Translations under genes and position numbers: made by a program | Shown: in pieces, positions 23,538-37,311 of the stretch | How the letters are laid out: each line of letters opens with the position of its first letter | How positions within the stretch are numbered: position 1 is the first letter of the stretch | Origin: Sinonovacula constricta | Taxonomy: Eukaryota; Mollusca; Bivalvia; Cardiida; Solecurtidae | NCBI GenBank assembly: GCA_007844125.1 | Contig: CM017561.1 | Span: forward strand, 60,986,756-61,050,755 | Length of the DNA: 64,000 bases | Reading direction: 5' to 3' | Notes under the pieces: model-generated | What the model was told of the DNA's origin: nothing | Seen by the model: only the letters and a program-made list of their open reading frames with translations | The model's database searches: none

Positions 23538-26500
23538 GTATTTATAATGATGATGATGATTTGAGAAGTTATTAGATTACTTTTGACTTCATTGTTTAAA
23601 TATGTCGTTTGTATTTTTGCTTTGTTTTGCTGTACAGATCAAGACTGACTTGGAAACAGAACTATCCATGAGTAAATCCCAGCTGGGATTTCTGGACACT
23701 GCCTTATTGCTGCCTTATGCTGTCATGCAGGTTGTGTATCTAGCTTATTTATGGTCTTGATTTTTTCCCACAGGATTGAAGTCAAACTATTGACTTAGTC
23801 ATATTATCATGGTAAAATTCAGTTATCTCTGTACCTCTGAGACTTGATCCATTTGTTGTGTTAAAGAAACATGTCGAGATAGTTAACACAACAATCAGTT
23901 AATAGAGTAAACAACATATTGTTTACATGTTACTCTGACCCACCTACAACTAGAAATTGTTGAATTTTTGTGTCAGTTTAAGATTTTGTTTGTACCAGCA
24001 TATAAGTATGAACATTTGATGAAATCTGGAATGAATGTCGTTAAATTGATGAATGAATCATTATTATATATAAAGATCAACCATCGTAGGATAATCATTT
24101 TCTTTTAAAGAAACAATTCATAACTTTTGATCATTTGCCATTAGATTTCATGTAAAAGATGCTTACATGTTTTTAATGTAAATGCTTGATAGAGATGCCT
24201 AAACTATTATTGTGCTCAATATAACATGTAAAATTGGAAAATTGAAATATTTGTTTCTCAAATGTAGATGCTCCTTGGACCTGTTGGAGACAAGTTTGGA
24301 ACACGGCGAACATTTGGAGTTTGTCTGATTTTATCTGCATTAAGTATGGTAAGATTGATGTACTTTTTTTTTTTACTGAAAAATTCTGTTATTCACAAGA
24401 CAAACCAATTTCAATACCCTGACATATATTGGTTTGTAAGGTTACATTTTCACTTACCGGTACATGTATTATTATTATTCCAAATGTCATGGATTTTATA
24501 ATTATCTCAACATTACTTAGAAATTAAAGAAGTTCTATTAAATATGCTACTACCCTTTCAAAATGATAATTATTAAACATTATCAATAAGTGGATTTAAC
24601 ATTCTGCTTGCAGAACCTATGACCAAATGGTTACAAGGTCAAAGACCCTTTTGTTATGAAAAGTTTCATAAAAAAGAAGTCTCAAGCTGACCAGTTGACC
24701 AACAATTCTTTGTACCCGATGTTCATCTGGAGTCATAGATTGATATTACCTTATGGCCATACATATGTTGATAGAATGGATAGTGTTTATTAAACTGATG
24801 TCTTACATTGTAAGAATGCTTGTATAGGTACTGTTATATCATTATCATTTGTTATTGACCATGACAAGTAAAAATGATATGCCAGTACATATACATGCCT
24901 GTGTTTGCATGCATATATAACACTGTAATGTGTATGTAATCATCATTATCTTCATAAATTATTTTCATTTTTTTTTCTTCAGGTTTCCTTTGGTTATTGG
25001 AGCAATTTCTACATGTTTTGTATGCTGTTATTTCTAAATGGAACTGCTCAGGTAAGAGTGTAGAAAACTTGAAAATTTAATTACACACCAATCTGCCTAT
25101 ATTTTGCATTTAAAAGGTTTTCAAGAACGTGGACTTTGTGTACTGTTTAATTACCCAAGTTTGTAACATTTTGCTCATTAACTAGAACGTAAGCACACTA
25201 TTCCTGTATGAAATTATACAGCTGAGCTGTTTGATCAATAATAGCATCTCTAGGCTATATTTTAGCTTGGCAACAGCTGTAAAGTTAATTATGTTTACCT
25301 TATATGCTTTATCTGAATTTGTTTTTGTGTGCTTATTTTTCCTATTTCTATTCCTGGCACATGTGTTGCCTTATACTGTTCACCGGTATATTTTTCATTC
25401 ACTCATCTTTAGACATCCAACAATCAAGCTGCTAAATTAATTCTAAACCTGAAAAATTCAGATTGATCAGGCTTAGGCAATTAGTGTAGATCCAGATCAG
25501 CCAGATTCATCTGCGGCTGTCTGAGTTTGATTTTCACTATTTAGCAATATGCCTTGTTACCTTAAATTGTTGTTGGCAAATAACTTTTTGTTAACGTCTT
25601 TGTAATAAATATAGCTTGATGATGTTTATGTGTCAGAAGACCTTGACATAGTTGACTCAGTTTTACATAGTTTTCCACTTTACCAACTAGCAAATAAGAT
25701 AAATTGTTTTATCAGATTTTATTCCCCAGAGTTTCAAGTTATTTTTGCATATTTTTATGTTTACAAGTGAGTCATGTGTATAAATTATATATATTTTTAT
25801 ATTTACAAATAATCATGTTTACCTATTTTTATATTTATGAATAACCATGTTTCACATGTGTTCATATACCAATAATCATGTTTTATATATTTTCCTATTT
25901 ACAAATAATCATGTTTGATATATTTTCGTATTTACAAATAATCATGTTTTATAAATTTTCATGTTTACAAATAATTATGTTTTATATATTTTCATGTTTA
26001 CAAATTATCATGTTTTTTTATATTTTTTATGTTTACAAATAATTATGTTTTACATATTTTCATGTTTTCAAATAATCATGTTTTATATGTTGTCATATTG
26101 ACATTTAATCATGTTAACATATTTTCATTTTCACAAAGGATCTATGTTAACAAGTAATATGTATACATACTTGCATGTGTATAAAGGAAGTGTTTTTTAA
26201 TCTTTCTAGTTTGCAGACCTTCAAGATAACCATACACCTTTAATTCATGTAAAACAAAGTACATATTTGAGCTCCAGACTGCTTCAAATGTCAACAAATC
26301 TAGGAAGAAACTTGGGGTTGTACTCATAATGTATCATAGTTAGTTTTCTTTCCTAAACCTACAAGATTTCCTTAAATTTCACAAAAATACTAAGAAATGG
26401 TTTTATGAATGAAACTTAAAACATTTTCTTGTGGCTGAGGAAATATTTTTAGATTAAATGAAAATTTCACAGTTTAAGTCAGAAAAAAATAACTAAGAAT

Positions 26501-28098
26501 CTTTTTGAACATGATCACTTATGTATGAATAGTTTTGATAATTTTGATCTTAATCTTTTTTATCTTATTTCAGGCCCAATGCTGGCCCAACTGCATGAAG
26601 TCCATTGGAGCTTGGTACCCAGACAAAGTAAGGAACTCTGTGTTTGGCATGTTTGGAACATGTGCCTTTGCTGGGGGTATTTTAGGAACAGCCATTGCTG
26701 TAAGTACAACATTGCCAACATGGATTTGTTTATGCATACTATTCAACATATACTTCTTTACATAATTTGATAAGAACAACGTAACCAAGTAGCTGGAAAT
26801 CAAAATGGTATGATGTCTTTCACTTGATCTGCAATACATAGGTGGTTTTAGCCAGACATTTGTCTCAGATTATCTTTCACCACTGAAACCTGGAATCTCT
26901 TATCAGGAGCCCTGCAAACAAGACTAGAATGTACCAACTTAAGCATACTTACATTTCTTAACTGGATTAGACCCAGGCTTGAGTTGCATGTTTTTAAACC
27001 TTGGGTACATCATTTGTATGGAAAAAAAAGGAATGACAAAATAATTATTTAAAATGTTAATTTTCTGCTTTTCAGGTCTATCTTCAGACTGGCTGGGGCT
27101 GGAGAAGTGCCTTTTTCATACCTTCTGTCCTTGTGGTAATTATACATAATTTTACACATTTTGTCTTTTTAACTCCCACCCAGTAGAGACCCAAACTAAT
27201 AGTTGCCCCCCACGTTATTTAAACCTTGGCAATGATTATTTAAAAATTGCAACTATAAAGGTAGTTAAAGGGCAAAAAAAGGACATGCATTAAATGCAAT
27301 CATTTCTCCACCTTTTCTATTGCTAAATTTGCTTATCATTGCTTAGTAACAAAGATCTCAGCAATTTATTATGATTTACTAAATTATGATTTGTTAATTA
27401 TCTTCTACAGTGTTGGCTTGTGTAAAAAATGCCCTCAATGGTTTTGTACAGAATGACCAGACACTGGCAAATAGTGTAGTGTAGAACAAGATTTGTCAAC
27501 CCCTCCTGGGACCATAGTAATAATACATAAGTCTAGTTAGGATCTGTACTATTTGTTGATACATCTGTAGCAATGTCTAGTAATAAGTGCATACAGTTGC
27601 TTTAAACACCAAATTAATGAAGCCTATTTAGGAATACTGTGTACACAATCTGTTACTCTTTTTTGTAGGCAGCTATGGGGTTTCTTGTGTTGCTATGTTT
27701 CCAACTCCCAGAAGAAGTAGGAATGGAGGTGCCAGGGAATGGTAAGTCAACTTTAGGGTAATAACCTCCACCCCACCCCAACCTCCACAGAAACAGTAAA
27801 GTGAAGAGAACAATATGCATACATAAATACATGACACCTGAGCAGCTGTGAGCCTTTGAGCCTATACTTAAGTGATTAAGAGTATCTTGGTCGCAGATGG
27901 TTACTTTTGCATTCATACAAGCAAAACTAAGTTAAAGAATAAATATAAATACAAATGGATTCACATATAGCGTCTGATCATCAGATTATATGTCTGATCT
28001 TCTTGGGTTAGGAGAGTCAACAGCTTTGCAATGGTTTTCAGGAACTTTAAGCCATCTGAAACTAAAGAACTTAGCAAAGCCTTAAACTAAGCATGCAG

Positions 28099-28161
<63 letters not shown>

Positions 28162-31100
28162 TCGTGTATTCCTAAGGCAAAAACAGTATACTATTTCTCT
28201 AAATAGTGACACTAAAATTTAAATTATATTTAATATTAAGTGCAGGTTTTATGTATCATATACATATGTTAATCTGTGGCAAGGCCACTGTAATAGCTGA
28301 ATGAGAATCACATTACACCCTGCAATATAATAAGAGTGTTTATGTACAATATTGCACAAGTATCTTGTTCAGCAGTGTTAAGTAATACTTGTGAAAACAA
28401 GCAGATATTTTTTATTGCTTTAAAAGTATTAAGCAGTTAACCCCTTATTGTTTTAAAAAAAGATGCATATTTTATTCTGGTAAAATGTTCCTTACATCAA
28501 AAACAAGATTAAAGTTGCAATTAATCTTATTTAAAAAAAACACACATTTTATAGTATCAGTGAAATCATCAGTTTATTATAATGTCTTGCTATGTAATAT
28601 GTACATGTATACCTATCACTTTATATTTGCTGATAATTTAAGTTTTTCATTCTCTTCCAAAGATATATTTTAAGATTTGTTGTTTCAATTTCAGCTCAAT
28701 CATCAGGTAGTAGCAGCAGTAAGAAGACAGAACTTTCCTGCTTACAATTGTGGAAGATACCGTGAGTTTCACACTGATTTACTATTGTTAAACATATTTT
28801 GACATAAAGTACAGGGGGCGTGGTGTATGGGGAGTGGTCGTATGCTGAGGGGGTGGTCATATACTGAGGGAGTGGTCATACGGTATACCAAGGGGGTGGT
28901 CATATACTAAGGGAGTGGTCATATACTGAGGGAGTGGTCATATACCAAGGGAGTGGTCAGTATACCGTGGGAGTGGTCATATACCGAGGGAGTGGTCATA
29001 TACTGGTACCGAGGGAGTTGTCAATATACCCAGGGAGTGGTCAATATACAGAGGGATTGGTTATATGCAGGGGAGTGGTCATTGTTATATCCATTGGTTT
29101 CCAATACATTTAGGGGTGATTATTTAATTTTTAGTAAAACTCCTATAAAAACAACTATAAATACCGGACCTAGTAGCGCATTAGGCTGGAGCATTGGCTC
29201 CAGGTATGGGAGGCACTGGGTTTGATCCCTGGCTACGACATACTAAAGTCATTAAAAATGGTAGTGGTATAGCTCCTTTGCTAATGCTGAAGGAAATATA
29301 AGGGCAGTTCCATGACTGGTTGGCCTGGTGTCACTATCTGCTTGACATTTATATCAAAAGACACACAAATTAACAAGAAAAAGTAAAAATAACACCTTCC
29401 AGTTTTGTTGTTATGCCACTTTTTATACTACATGTAACTTGTCCATAGTGAAGGCCTATAAGTGGTTTGTATATTTCAGGATGCTGGCCGAGGTGGCAAT
29501 AGCTGTATTTTGTCTAAAGGCTGTTAGATACTGCATGTATATGTGGTTACCCATGTATCTCCTTAATCAGGTATGTGTTGTGTTCATTTTATTTTCAGAT
29601 TTTTGATTCCGTATAGCGTGGGTTATCCTGTGGCAAACAAGCATATTTAATCAATACTAAAATTCCTTTTTACCAGTTCAAGTGGTCATCCAGTCTGATG
29701 CTTGTTTCTAAACTAGTACTGTTGTTCATTTCCGCTTTTTTTTGTTTCTTACAAACCAACACAATAATTGTCAGCACAATAATTGTCATATTGGTGACAT
29801 CCTGCTAATTTTTCGTAGTGGAAGACCCCAGACATATGTCTAAGTAGATCCTTTCAGCAAACTACAGATTAGATGGAAGATCAATGTCCAAACAGATTTG
29901 AACCCATGCATTAAGGGGCTGGGGAGTCCACAACTCAAACTGCTCAGCACACCATGCCCCATATCTTCCTTGTAAATAGCTTGGTATGGTTGTTATAGGA
30001 CAGATTGGCCAAGTACTGACACAAGTATAATCATTGTCAGTGTGATATAACAAACAGAAAACAAACTAACAAAAAAGAAAACTACATGTTGTTTTTTCAG
30101 TGAAGACATAAATGTATCTTTATATATATAAAGTTGGTATGATTGAAAAAATATTGTTGGTGGGTCATTAAAAAAATATTGTTGGTGGGTCGTTAAGCCA
30201 AATAACTCATACTTTACGATAATGATGTTCTTTGTATGTTGTATGTGTTAAGGGTGCATTGTAATACTTTCAAGTTTTAACATCAACTAAATGCTCTTAT
30301 TATTTATTAATTTAATTTTGTTGTTTTGATTTTCTTTCAGCTGAAATACTCCAAAGCTAGTGCAGGGATGTTTTCTACTGCCTTTGAGATAGGTGGTGTG
30401 GCTGGGAGTGCTGTGATAGGCATCTTGTTGGACAGGTAGGTCAGTTTCCTTCATCACATTGAATTATCCTGAGATACTTATTGTGTTTGTAACATAGAGT
30501 TGAAGATCAAGAGAACACTTGTATGCCAATTACTAATCTAAAGACTGCATAAACTGGTGATTTTGGCTTAAGTTAGCTTAAATCAGTATACAAGCATGTT
30601 GACTTGTTTATTAAGATAATCGAGATTCTAATCAGTGAATTGGCAGTTCTGAATTTTTAATCTAAAGTTTGAGCATAAGTCTAAGACTGTTCTCAAATCT
30701 TATTGAGTATATGATTATAATTGCAAAGTGTTCTTCAAAACAATCTCTTACCTAAGCTACAATTATTTGTTCTCTTGGACCTGGCACCCAAAATTAATTA
30801 TGAATATTGAAGTTGAATCAAAATCTATTCTGAAGCATGTAAGTTTTATTACTAAATACAGAGTTTTATGCTTTTTTACAGCCATTTAAAAATTATCTAA
30901 CAACAGAATTTTACATTACATTAAGTTATTTGTCTGACATGAACACAAAATTAAATCCTTCAAAAACATCAGTCTGTCAGAAAACATGACTTGAGGAAGT
31001 TTCAACTTCTTTGCAGCCAAGGTCCCTAAAACTTTATATTTGGGGCATCATCATATCATAAAACTTACACTAAAATACGGATAAGTTGGAATGGAGTCAA

Positions 31101-34100
31101 ATGAGACAATGTTTCTTAAGAGTGCCAGATTATGACTGTCTTTTAACTTTTGTCTGCAAGTCCAAATCATTTATAATCCATACATTGTACATCACAGAAT
31201 ATCCTTTCATCACACATAAATTCAAATTGTGCACTAATACAATTACTTTTTTTAGTATGAACACAAAGTTCAAGTTGCTTCTTAGTCAATTTGTGTTTGC
31301 AAATAGAGACAAATATGATTTTTTTAATAGAAAGCATCATATGTGACATCATGATCTGAGTAAAAAAACACCAAGGATAAATGTAACTCTAAAATATTTT
31401 ATCAGGATTGCACACTGTTTTGTCCCAGATTGTTTTTTTTATACAATTTGATGACATTGAGACCTTCCCATGTGACATGAAGGGTATTCCTTGTTATTAA
31501 GGTCCACATGATGATTTATCACAATGCTGTTTGTTTAAGCAAATGGTATCAGGCTTAGCTTTATATAAATATTTTCAAGGTGATGGTAGAATAAAAAAAA
31601 CGTTACTACGTCCTGCTATTTAAATGGTTGAAATTATGTTAGATTAAAATTTTTGGTCGAGATCTGTCAAATCAGATGCTTGAGAATGAACTTTAAGTGA
31701 AAACATTTTTTTTTACCTCTGTACATAAATGGGATGTTATCTTCTCAGTACATATATGGAACTAAAGCTCTCCTTCATTGTCTCAAGTTTCTACAGCATA
31801 TGTGATGGTAGTTTGTTTTATTGTAATATTAATTCAATAATAATTACATTCAAGAGCTTTCATGATTTCAGGTGTTCTTTATTGTTTAATAATTTAATAG
31901 TATGTGTGAATGTAGCATTTTTCTTCTTTTCCAGATGTTTCAAGAGCCGACCCCTATTTGGCACTGCCCTGTCTACCTTGGCATCAGGTATCTGCCTGTT
32001 GTTATTCCTGCTCACAGGGACCTGGGGTTTATTCTTCAATATGCTCTTCCTCACACTGGCTGGGGCCTTTAACTGTGGACCTGACACCATCCTAGGTATC
32101 TTTTTATATATTATTGAAAGGTCCAGTCTTATAGATTTGTTCTCATTTTTTGAATTCCAACATAAGATACATTAGATGTAAGCAGACTTTGTTTATATTG
32201 TATCTTTATCAACATGATAACAAGATCTCGAGTGTTGGTGAATAAATGTTTAACAACATCTATTAAGATGATATGATCCATATTGTATTAGTTAAGAAAT
32301 CAATTTCTGATATCAACAGTTCCTTTTTATACCAAAATTGCCACCAAAATGCTTATAGCTGAAATAGTTGTTTGTTAGTTTGTGTGTATGTGAAGAAATA
32401 TCCTAAAAATAGTTATATACCTGAAATATTAAGGAAGAATATTGTTCTTTACCTTTTTATTGTCAAGATGAAAATCTTAATATCTTTATATGTATTGATC
32501 ATAAAAATCTTTATAGCTTTGTATGTATGGATTATAAAAATCTTTATTATAGCTTTATATGTATTGATCATATAAAAGCGGTTGCTAAAATGGGTTTACA
32601 TTTTTTGTCCCAACCTAGAAATTTTTCAACTAAGTATATAGTATTAAATCTAATGTTTCTATCTGTGACTTGTTCAAGGTGGATCTATACCAGCAGAACT
32701 AGGAGAGATGGATGGAAAGAATGCTGGAGCTGCCACTGTGGGACTTGTAAATGGTAAGGTTTCTTTCTTAACCAAAACCTTGAGATACATGTAAACCAAG
32801 TCCTTTTTCATTTTGTCATATCTTACCAGTTGTTGAAAAACAATAACTGAAAATTGTTTGTTCTGCCTTTGCTTAAATATGTGTAAGAGTGTTTTGGATA
32901 AATAGCAGTAACATAGACATACACTGTTGATCAAAGGTAATTAACTTTTGGTACATGAAATATGTATTTGCGTGTTTCGCAATCTAATAAGTGTGTTTCT
33001 AGAGCTGAAGTAAAACCACTTTAAAAACACAACCAGTAACAGCACACTGGCCCTTGAAATGAAGTCACTTTTAATGAATACATCTTTCCTTCTTGTAAAT
33101 GTTTTTTTCAACTGCTGCATGACAGTTGTTTTTATTTACAAGGCTTTTTTTACTGCCATGGGAAGAGTCCCATGCCCTATAATTTGGGGGAAAATAGCAT
33201 GATTTCTTCCTTAAAGGGGAATTAAAAAACCTGATGTAAAGTTAATTTTGGGGGAAAAGTGCATGATTTTAAAAACATTTCTGAGAGGAAGGCGCCTGTA
33301 AACGGCTCCTACTAAAGAAGGAAAAAAAGCCCTGATTTAAAATCGAATTACTTGCTCTGGTTACTTTCCTCTGACTTTGTACTGTGTATAATTATATACA
33401 AAGTATTCTTTTGTTGTAGGATTTTTTAAATCTCTCAGGATTAAGCAACTATTATTTTTTAGTGGAATAATGACATCATTTCTTGTTCACATGTTGTTAT
33501 GTGTTGTTATGTATCATTTTACACAGGCAATTATAATAATGTCACCAGAATGTTACAGTCATGTTTTGCGTATATTTTTCACAGTGTTCTACTAAGTCAC
33601 AATCTTGCAACATACTTGTTAAAACTGACAAATGGTGAATAAAATTGGGTCCAGATGTTATGCATGTTACATATATGTTGAGGACATAACTAATTAATCA
33701 AGCCACGGAACTGTTAACCATACATTGGAATGTAAATTTTAATGGCTTAATTTTAATGTAATTTTTTAACTTTAATTTTTTATTTATAACCCTAATTGAT
33801 ACATATGGCCATCACATTATTAACAACATAGTTTGCTTGTCCCAAAAAATATAGAAAGAATTTATTTTATTGTTCTGATGGTAAACAGTCAGCTGCTATT
33901 GATGCAAAAACTGATAAATATGAAGGCATGGGTAAATTATTTTATTACTTTTTTAGTGGAGGGAACAGATCAAAGGTCAGTTTGATTTTGTCATCAACTG
34001 AAGATTTTCTTGCAACTGGTTTTAAACTCTCACAGTGATGACACGTGAGACGACCCATTCATGGGGTCTTCTTTCAAACCATTATGTAATACAAAGTACT

Positions 34101-34401
34101 AAAATATTTCATTGACATTTAAACTTTGATCAAATAATCATTTTATCATATAGTAACATACAACAATAATAAATGAAATATTATTGTATTTTCAGGCTTT
34201 GGAAGTGTGGGGACATTTTTGGAGGGACCCATCATTGGTGTTGTAGCTACAGTGTATAGCTGGACAGGAATGTTTTACTTTATGATTGGAGTGACATTTG
34301 TGGGAAGTTTTGCAGTATTTCGAGCTTCTGTGATAAAATCAAAGCAGCCCAAGTCAATACCTGAAGCCATTTCTATAGAGGTTGAGGAGCCTCTCTTGTA
34401 A
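23228..34401 (+). CDS. SLC37/OPA-family organophosphate:phosphate exchanger-like MFS transporter
   Basis: Thirteen exons with consistent phases give 433 residues: 23228-23332, 23638-23730, 24268-24348, 24983-25051, 26574-26699, 27076-27135, 27669-27741, 28695-28761, 29480-29570, 30341-30435, 31935-32095, 32679-32753, 34196-34401 (stop TAA). The start is the ATG in CACCATGC; an acceptor at 23201 suggests a 5' UTR intron. OPA transporters exchange sugar phosphates for phosphate. The family traits seen are YCLRKPLG in the first membrane segment (Arg30), a long hydrophobic series fitting 12 segments, and VRY...WLPMYL around Arg241. These Args correspond to the two phosphate-binding Args of GlpT. 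The loop 205-220 is Ser/Lys-rich, as in the central loop of such proteins. It ends in EEPLL, close to but one residue off a canonical acidic dileucine signal. Length resembles SLC37A4, but the sequence is not a clear match to any one human SLC37 member. Confidence 0.88.
23475..23537. repeat. (GAT)n microsatellite
   Basis: About 21 uninterrupted GAT/ATG trinucleotides in intron 1 of the SLC37-type gene. The open frame it makes is an artefact of the repeat. Confidence 0.95.
25745..26115. repeat. About 33-bp AT-rich minisatellite
   Basis: Roughly ten degenerate units of the type 'atgttttatatattttcat' plus 'gtttacaaataatc', in intron 4 of the SLC37-type gene. Confidence 0.8.
28100..28158. repeat. 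(AT)n microsatellite
   Basis: About 29 AT dinucleotides in a row in intron 7 of the SLC37-type gene. Confidence 0.95.
28826..29085. repeat. About 20-bp minisatellite (gggagtggtcatatac unit)
   Basis: At least twelve units of 'gagggagtggtcatatac' type with small insertions, just downstream of exon 8 of the SLC37-type gene. Confidence 0.85.
29160..29360 (+). mobile_element. tRNA-derived SINE (family 3)
   Basis: The head has 'cctagtagcgcattaggc' (A-box-like) and 'ctgggtttgatccctggc' (B-box-like). The tail 'actggttggcctggtgtca' recurs at about 58600-58690. It lies in intron 8 of the SLC37-type gene. Confidence 0.65.
29765..29965 (-). mobile_element. SINE family 1 copy
   Basis: Body motifs 'gtggaagaccccagacatat' and the tRNA-like end ('aaggggctggggagtccac', 'actcaaactgctcagcac') are in the family-1 order. 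It lies in intron 9 of the SLC37-type gene. Confidence 0.65.
30145..30196. repeat. 27-bp direct duplication
   Basis: 'aaaaaatattgttggtgggt' plus following bases occurs twice in tandem. Confidence 0.85.
32462..32580. repeat. Three-unit AT-rich tandem repeat
   Basis: Units of 'aaatctttatagctttatat' plus 'gtattgatcata' are repeated about three times in intron 11 of the SLC37-type gene. Confidence 0.7.
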
Positions 34402-34665
34402 CAGGCAATAAAGGCATAGGAATTGTGGCTGCATATTTTATTTATTGTTATTTTGATTCTGTGTATGTACAATATGAGTTAGTGTTAAGAATGAGTGTGT
34501 TTTATTCTTTAACATCAATTACACATAAGGCACATATGAAATGAATTTTATAGTAGAATATTTTATAATTATATGCTTATTACATGTATCTTTCTTTGAC
34601 TCATTTTTAAATACTACAATCATGGTATATTATAACCCTTCAATTACTTCAAAAACATTAATTAA

Positions 34666-35134
34666 CCCTTTTACTGCTAAGACATTTTCCTTACCCCAGG
34701 CTGAGGAATTTTCTATAAATTTCCAAAGTAAATGCCATACATCACTAAATCGCTTATAATTTTGGAATATTGTAAAATAAAACATTTTAAAGGTAATTGA
34801 ATATGGATTGTGAATATAAAATTTAATAATTATCATGTGATAAAAAAATGTTATGGACTTCAAAAAATAGAAAAAAAACTTTAAAAAATCCAGAAATTTT
34901 ACTTTTTTCTTTGGCATTTCACTCCTACACCTTCAAAAATATGAATATTTTTAAGAAAAAAAAAACACTGAAAGTTTCTGTCAAGGGGAGTTACCCTGGT
35001 CATACTTTTATAGGAAATTTGCAATGTTGTAAACACTCAAAAATAGTCATAAACAGGACGTACAGTGTTCACATAAGAGCATTGCTAGTGGTTAGAAATT
35101 GATGTACGCTGTATGTCGGGCAGCAGTGAAAGGG
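34666..35134. mobile_element. piggyBac-like MITE, 469 bp
   Basis: Ends CCCTTTTACTGCT and AGCAGTGAAAGGG are inverted repeats. They are flanked on both sides by TTAA (34662-34665 and 35135-35138), the piggyBac target. No transposase. It lies about 260 bp past the SLC37-type stop codon, so it may be part of the 3' UTR or just beyond it; AATAAA is found at 34407-34412 and 35227-35232. Confidence 0.8.
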
Positions 35135-35138
35135 TTAA

Positions 35139-36800
35139 GAAACTTTTAGAAAGATTTTCACTGCCATTTGTGTTGTTATAGTGTTTTATTGTTTTGCCAT
35201 ACATGAAAAAGTTAATATATGTAGGAAATAAATTTCTTTTATCCCTTTGAAATGATATGACAATAAAATGAACAAGTCAAGTTAAATGTTTATTCGCCCA
35301 ATGTGTTGCTCACTTTGAACTCCTTTTAACAGATGTCACAATTTGAAATGGGTGTATATTATTATAAATATAATAAGTAAGTGCAAAAGTGATATTCTTG
35401 ATAAGTTACGGAAAGTATTCCTTTTTTTAGACATTTTTATTAAAGAATTGTCCATGTACATTGTATTGTGTTTGAATCAAATTCATTGTTAATGTTAATT
35501 ATTTTCATATGTCAAATGGCATGAAGTGAATTATCATGACTTAATATGCTTATCGTGATATCTTTACTTATAATTATTTCCATTATTTAACATGAAGTTG
35601 CATCACTTTTATATTAAAGATTATTTTCTTTTTTCTCATTTCTTTAATTACTTTAGTCCAGAATAATGAAAAGATCACAGATAAGTGTGAAATAAAAGCT
35701 AGCATTTGATTGGTTCTCATGATATATTCTAAACACTCCCTTCCTGATAGTATAAAAAAGACAAAAGATACATCTTTGTTTAAACGCTGGTCAGTACACA
35801 CAGATCTTACAGAAACAGTAGATGTGTACCTTCCTGATAATAGTTTTTTTTTTAGCTAGAACGAGCACATCATGCTCAAGGTGAGCTTTTCTGATCAACT
35901 TTTGTTCAACATCCACTGTGAACAATTCACTTGTGAACACACTTGAGGCTTCAGTTTCAATCCAATTCTCATCAAACTTGGTCAGAATGTTTGTCTGCAT
36001 GAAACTTTGGATGAGTTCATTACAGGTCAAAAACTTGATAACCAGGTTAAATCCTAGAAAAAACTTTGTAAGCACACTAGAGGCCATATTTATGACCAAA
36101 TCCTCACCAAACTTGGTCAGAATGTTTGTCTTCATGAAATCTTGGATAAGCCCATAACTGGGTAAAGTTGGGGCCAGAAGTAGGTCAAAACATTAAATAA
36201 CCCTGTAAACACCATAAAAGATTTTTTGGGCCTTACCTTCACTCTTCTTTTAGAATCTTGTCTTCATAGACATCTTGAGGGTTAATACGTGCAAGGCTTT
36301 TCTGAACAGGTGAGAGATTCACGGAACTCTTATTTATATTAGATTGGGTCTTTTGTTTATCAAACAACATTATGAATAAATCTAAATTTTGCAATTTTAT
36401 GAGGTAAAAATTCTAGCCATTGGAATTTTGTGCACATTAGATACCCGCATCATTCATTTAGCGCTCATTCATAGCTCTTATGACTGTCAATTTTCATATA
36501 CATAATAGCACAATTCAACTTGTAGATTATTGACATTTGCGAACATAACATCTGTAAATAATTTTAATAATGTGTTTATTTGTTAAACTGATTATTCATG
36601 TTACATGTTACAAATCTTTTTATTAAGATTTTTTAGGAGATGACACTGTCTATTTTTTACTGTGCTAATGAATTGTATACAAAGATGGTTTATTAAAGAT
36701 GCTTTCTTTTGAAATAAATGGGGAAAAATACTATTTGTTTTTTTTTCCTCATTTAGCATTTTTTTCTAAAGATATCTGGTAGATGTAGTAATGAGTACTT
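35139..36800. other. Intergenic, with a two-copy 135-bp tandem repeat
   Basis: At about 35880-36200 a block containing 'caaacttggtcagaatgttt' occurs twice, 135 bp apart. Open frames over this block come from the repeat, and I reject them as genes. Nothing else is supported here. Confidence 0.6.
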
Positions 36801-36969
36801 AACAGGGCTGCCGATTTTTCGCGGATCCGAAGGAAATACTTTAGTCTTTCCCACCACGTGTTTCGCCCAACCAATCATATCGCTCCTGACATAAAAAAAT
36901 GACATACAGCACACTAAAATCAGAAGATTAGAAATTAATATAATAAAATGGAAATTGTTCTTTTAAAAG

Positions 36970-37311
36970 ATGCGAAGGATTGAAGAAATAGACAGAGATG
37001 TTGTCAATAAATTTTATTTCAAGTAGTTGGATGTGAAAGTGGACATAGAAGTAAATAAGGCGACGAAATCTATTAGTATCGGTGAGGATTACGTTAAACT
37101 TGCCTTTCCCGGTCTGCCGTTCTGCAAACTATGCAAAAAGCAGACAAATTACCTTGACCCCAGGCGCATTGTCCTCTTTTTTTACAATTTGCTGTTGGCA
37201 GCCCTGACTCAACATGGACATAAATGGTTAAGTAAACACATACACTGTGTTTTATTTTATAAAGGGTCCAAATTCATTAGTGAACAATGTGACCAAGATA
37301 ATATAAAATGA
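36970..37311 (+). pseudogene. Broken reading frame of unknown origin with CxxC motif
   Basis: ATG at 36970 opens 18 codons, then an in-frame TAG (37024-37026), then 94 more codons to TGA. The second part contains FCKLCKK, a single CxxC pair, and unlike the flanks it has normal amino-acid variety up to about 37170. The preceding 150 bp are richer in CpG than the surroundings. I do not recognise the protein. It may be a decayed transposon or retrocopy fragment, or an exon whose partners I cannot find. Confidence 0.3.

Noticed and set aside
23343..23564. Methionine-rich plus-strand frame
   Set aside because: Produced by the (GAT)n microsatellite inside an intron.
34407..34412. AATAAA as the SLC37-type poly(A) signal
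   Set aside because: Only 5 nt past the stop codon; possible, but an unusually short 3' UTR. Downstream signals are equally likely.
35791..36157. Overlapping frames on both strands at the 135-bp repeat
   Set aside because: The similarity within them is due to the tandem DNA repeat; neither strand shows protein-like features.
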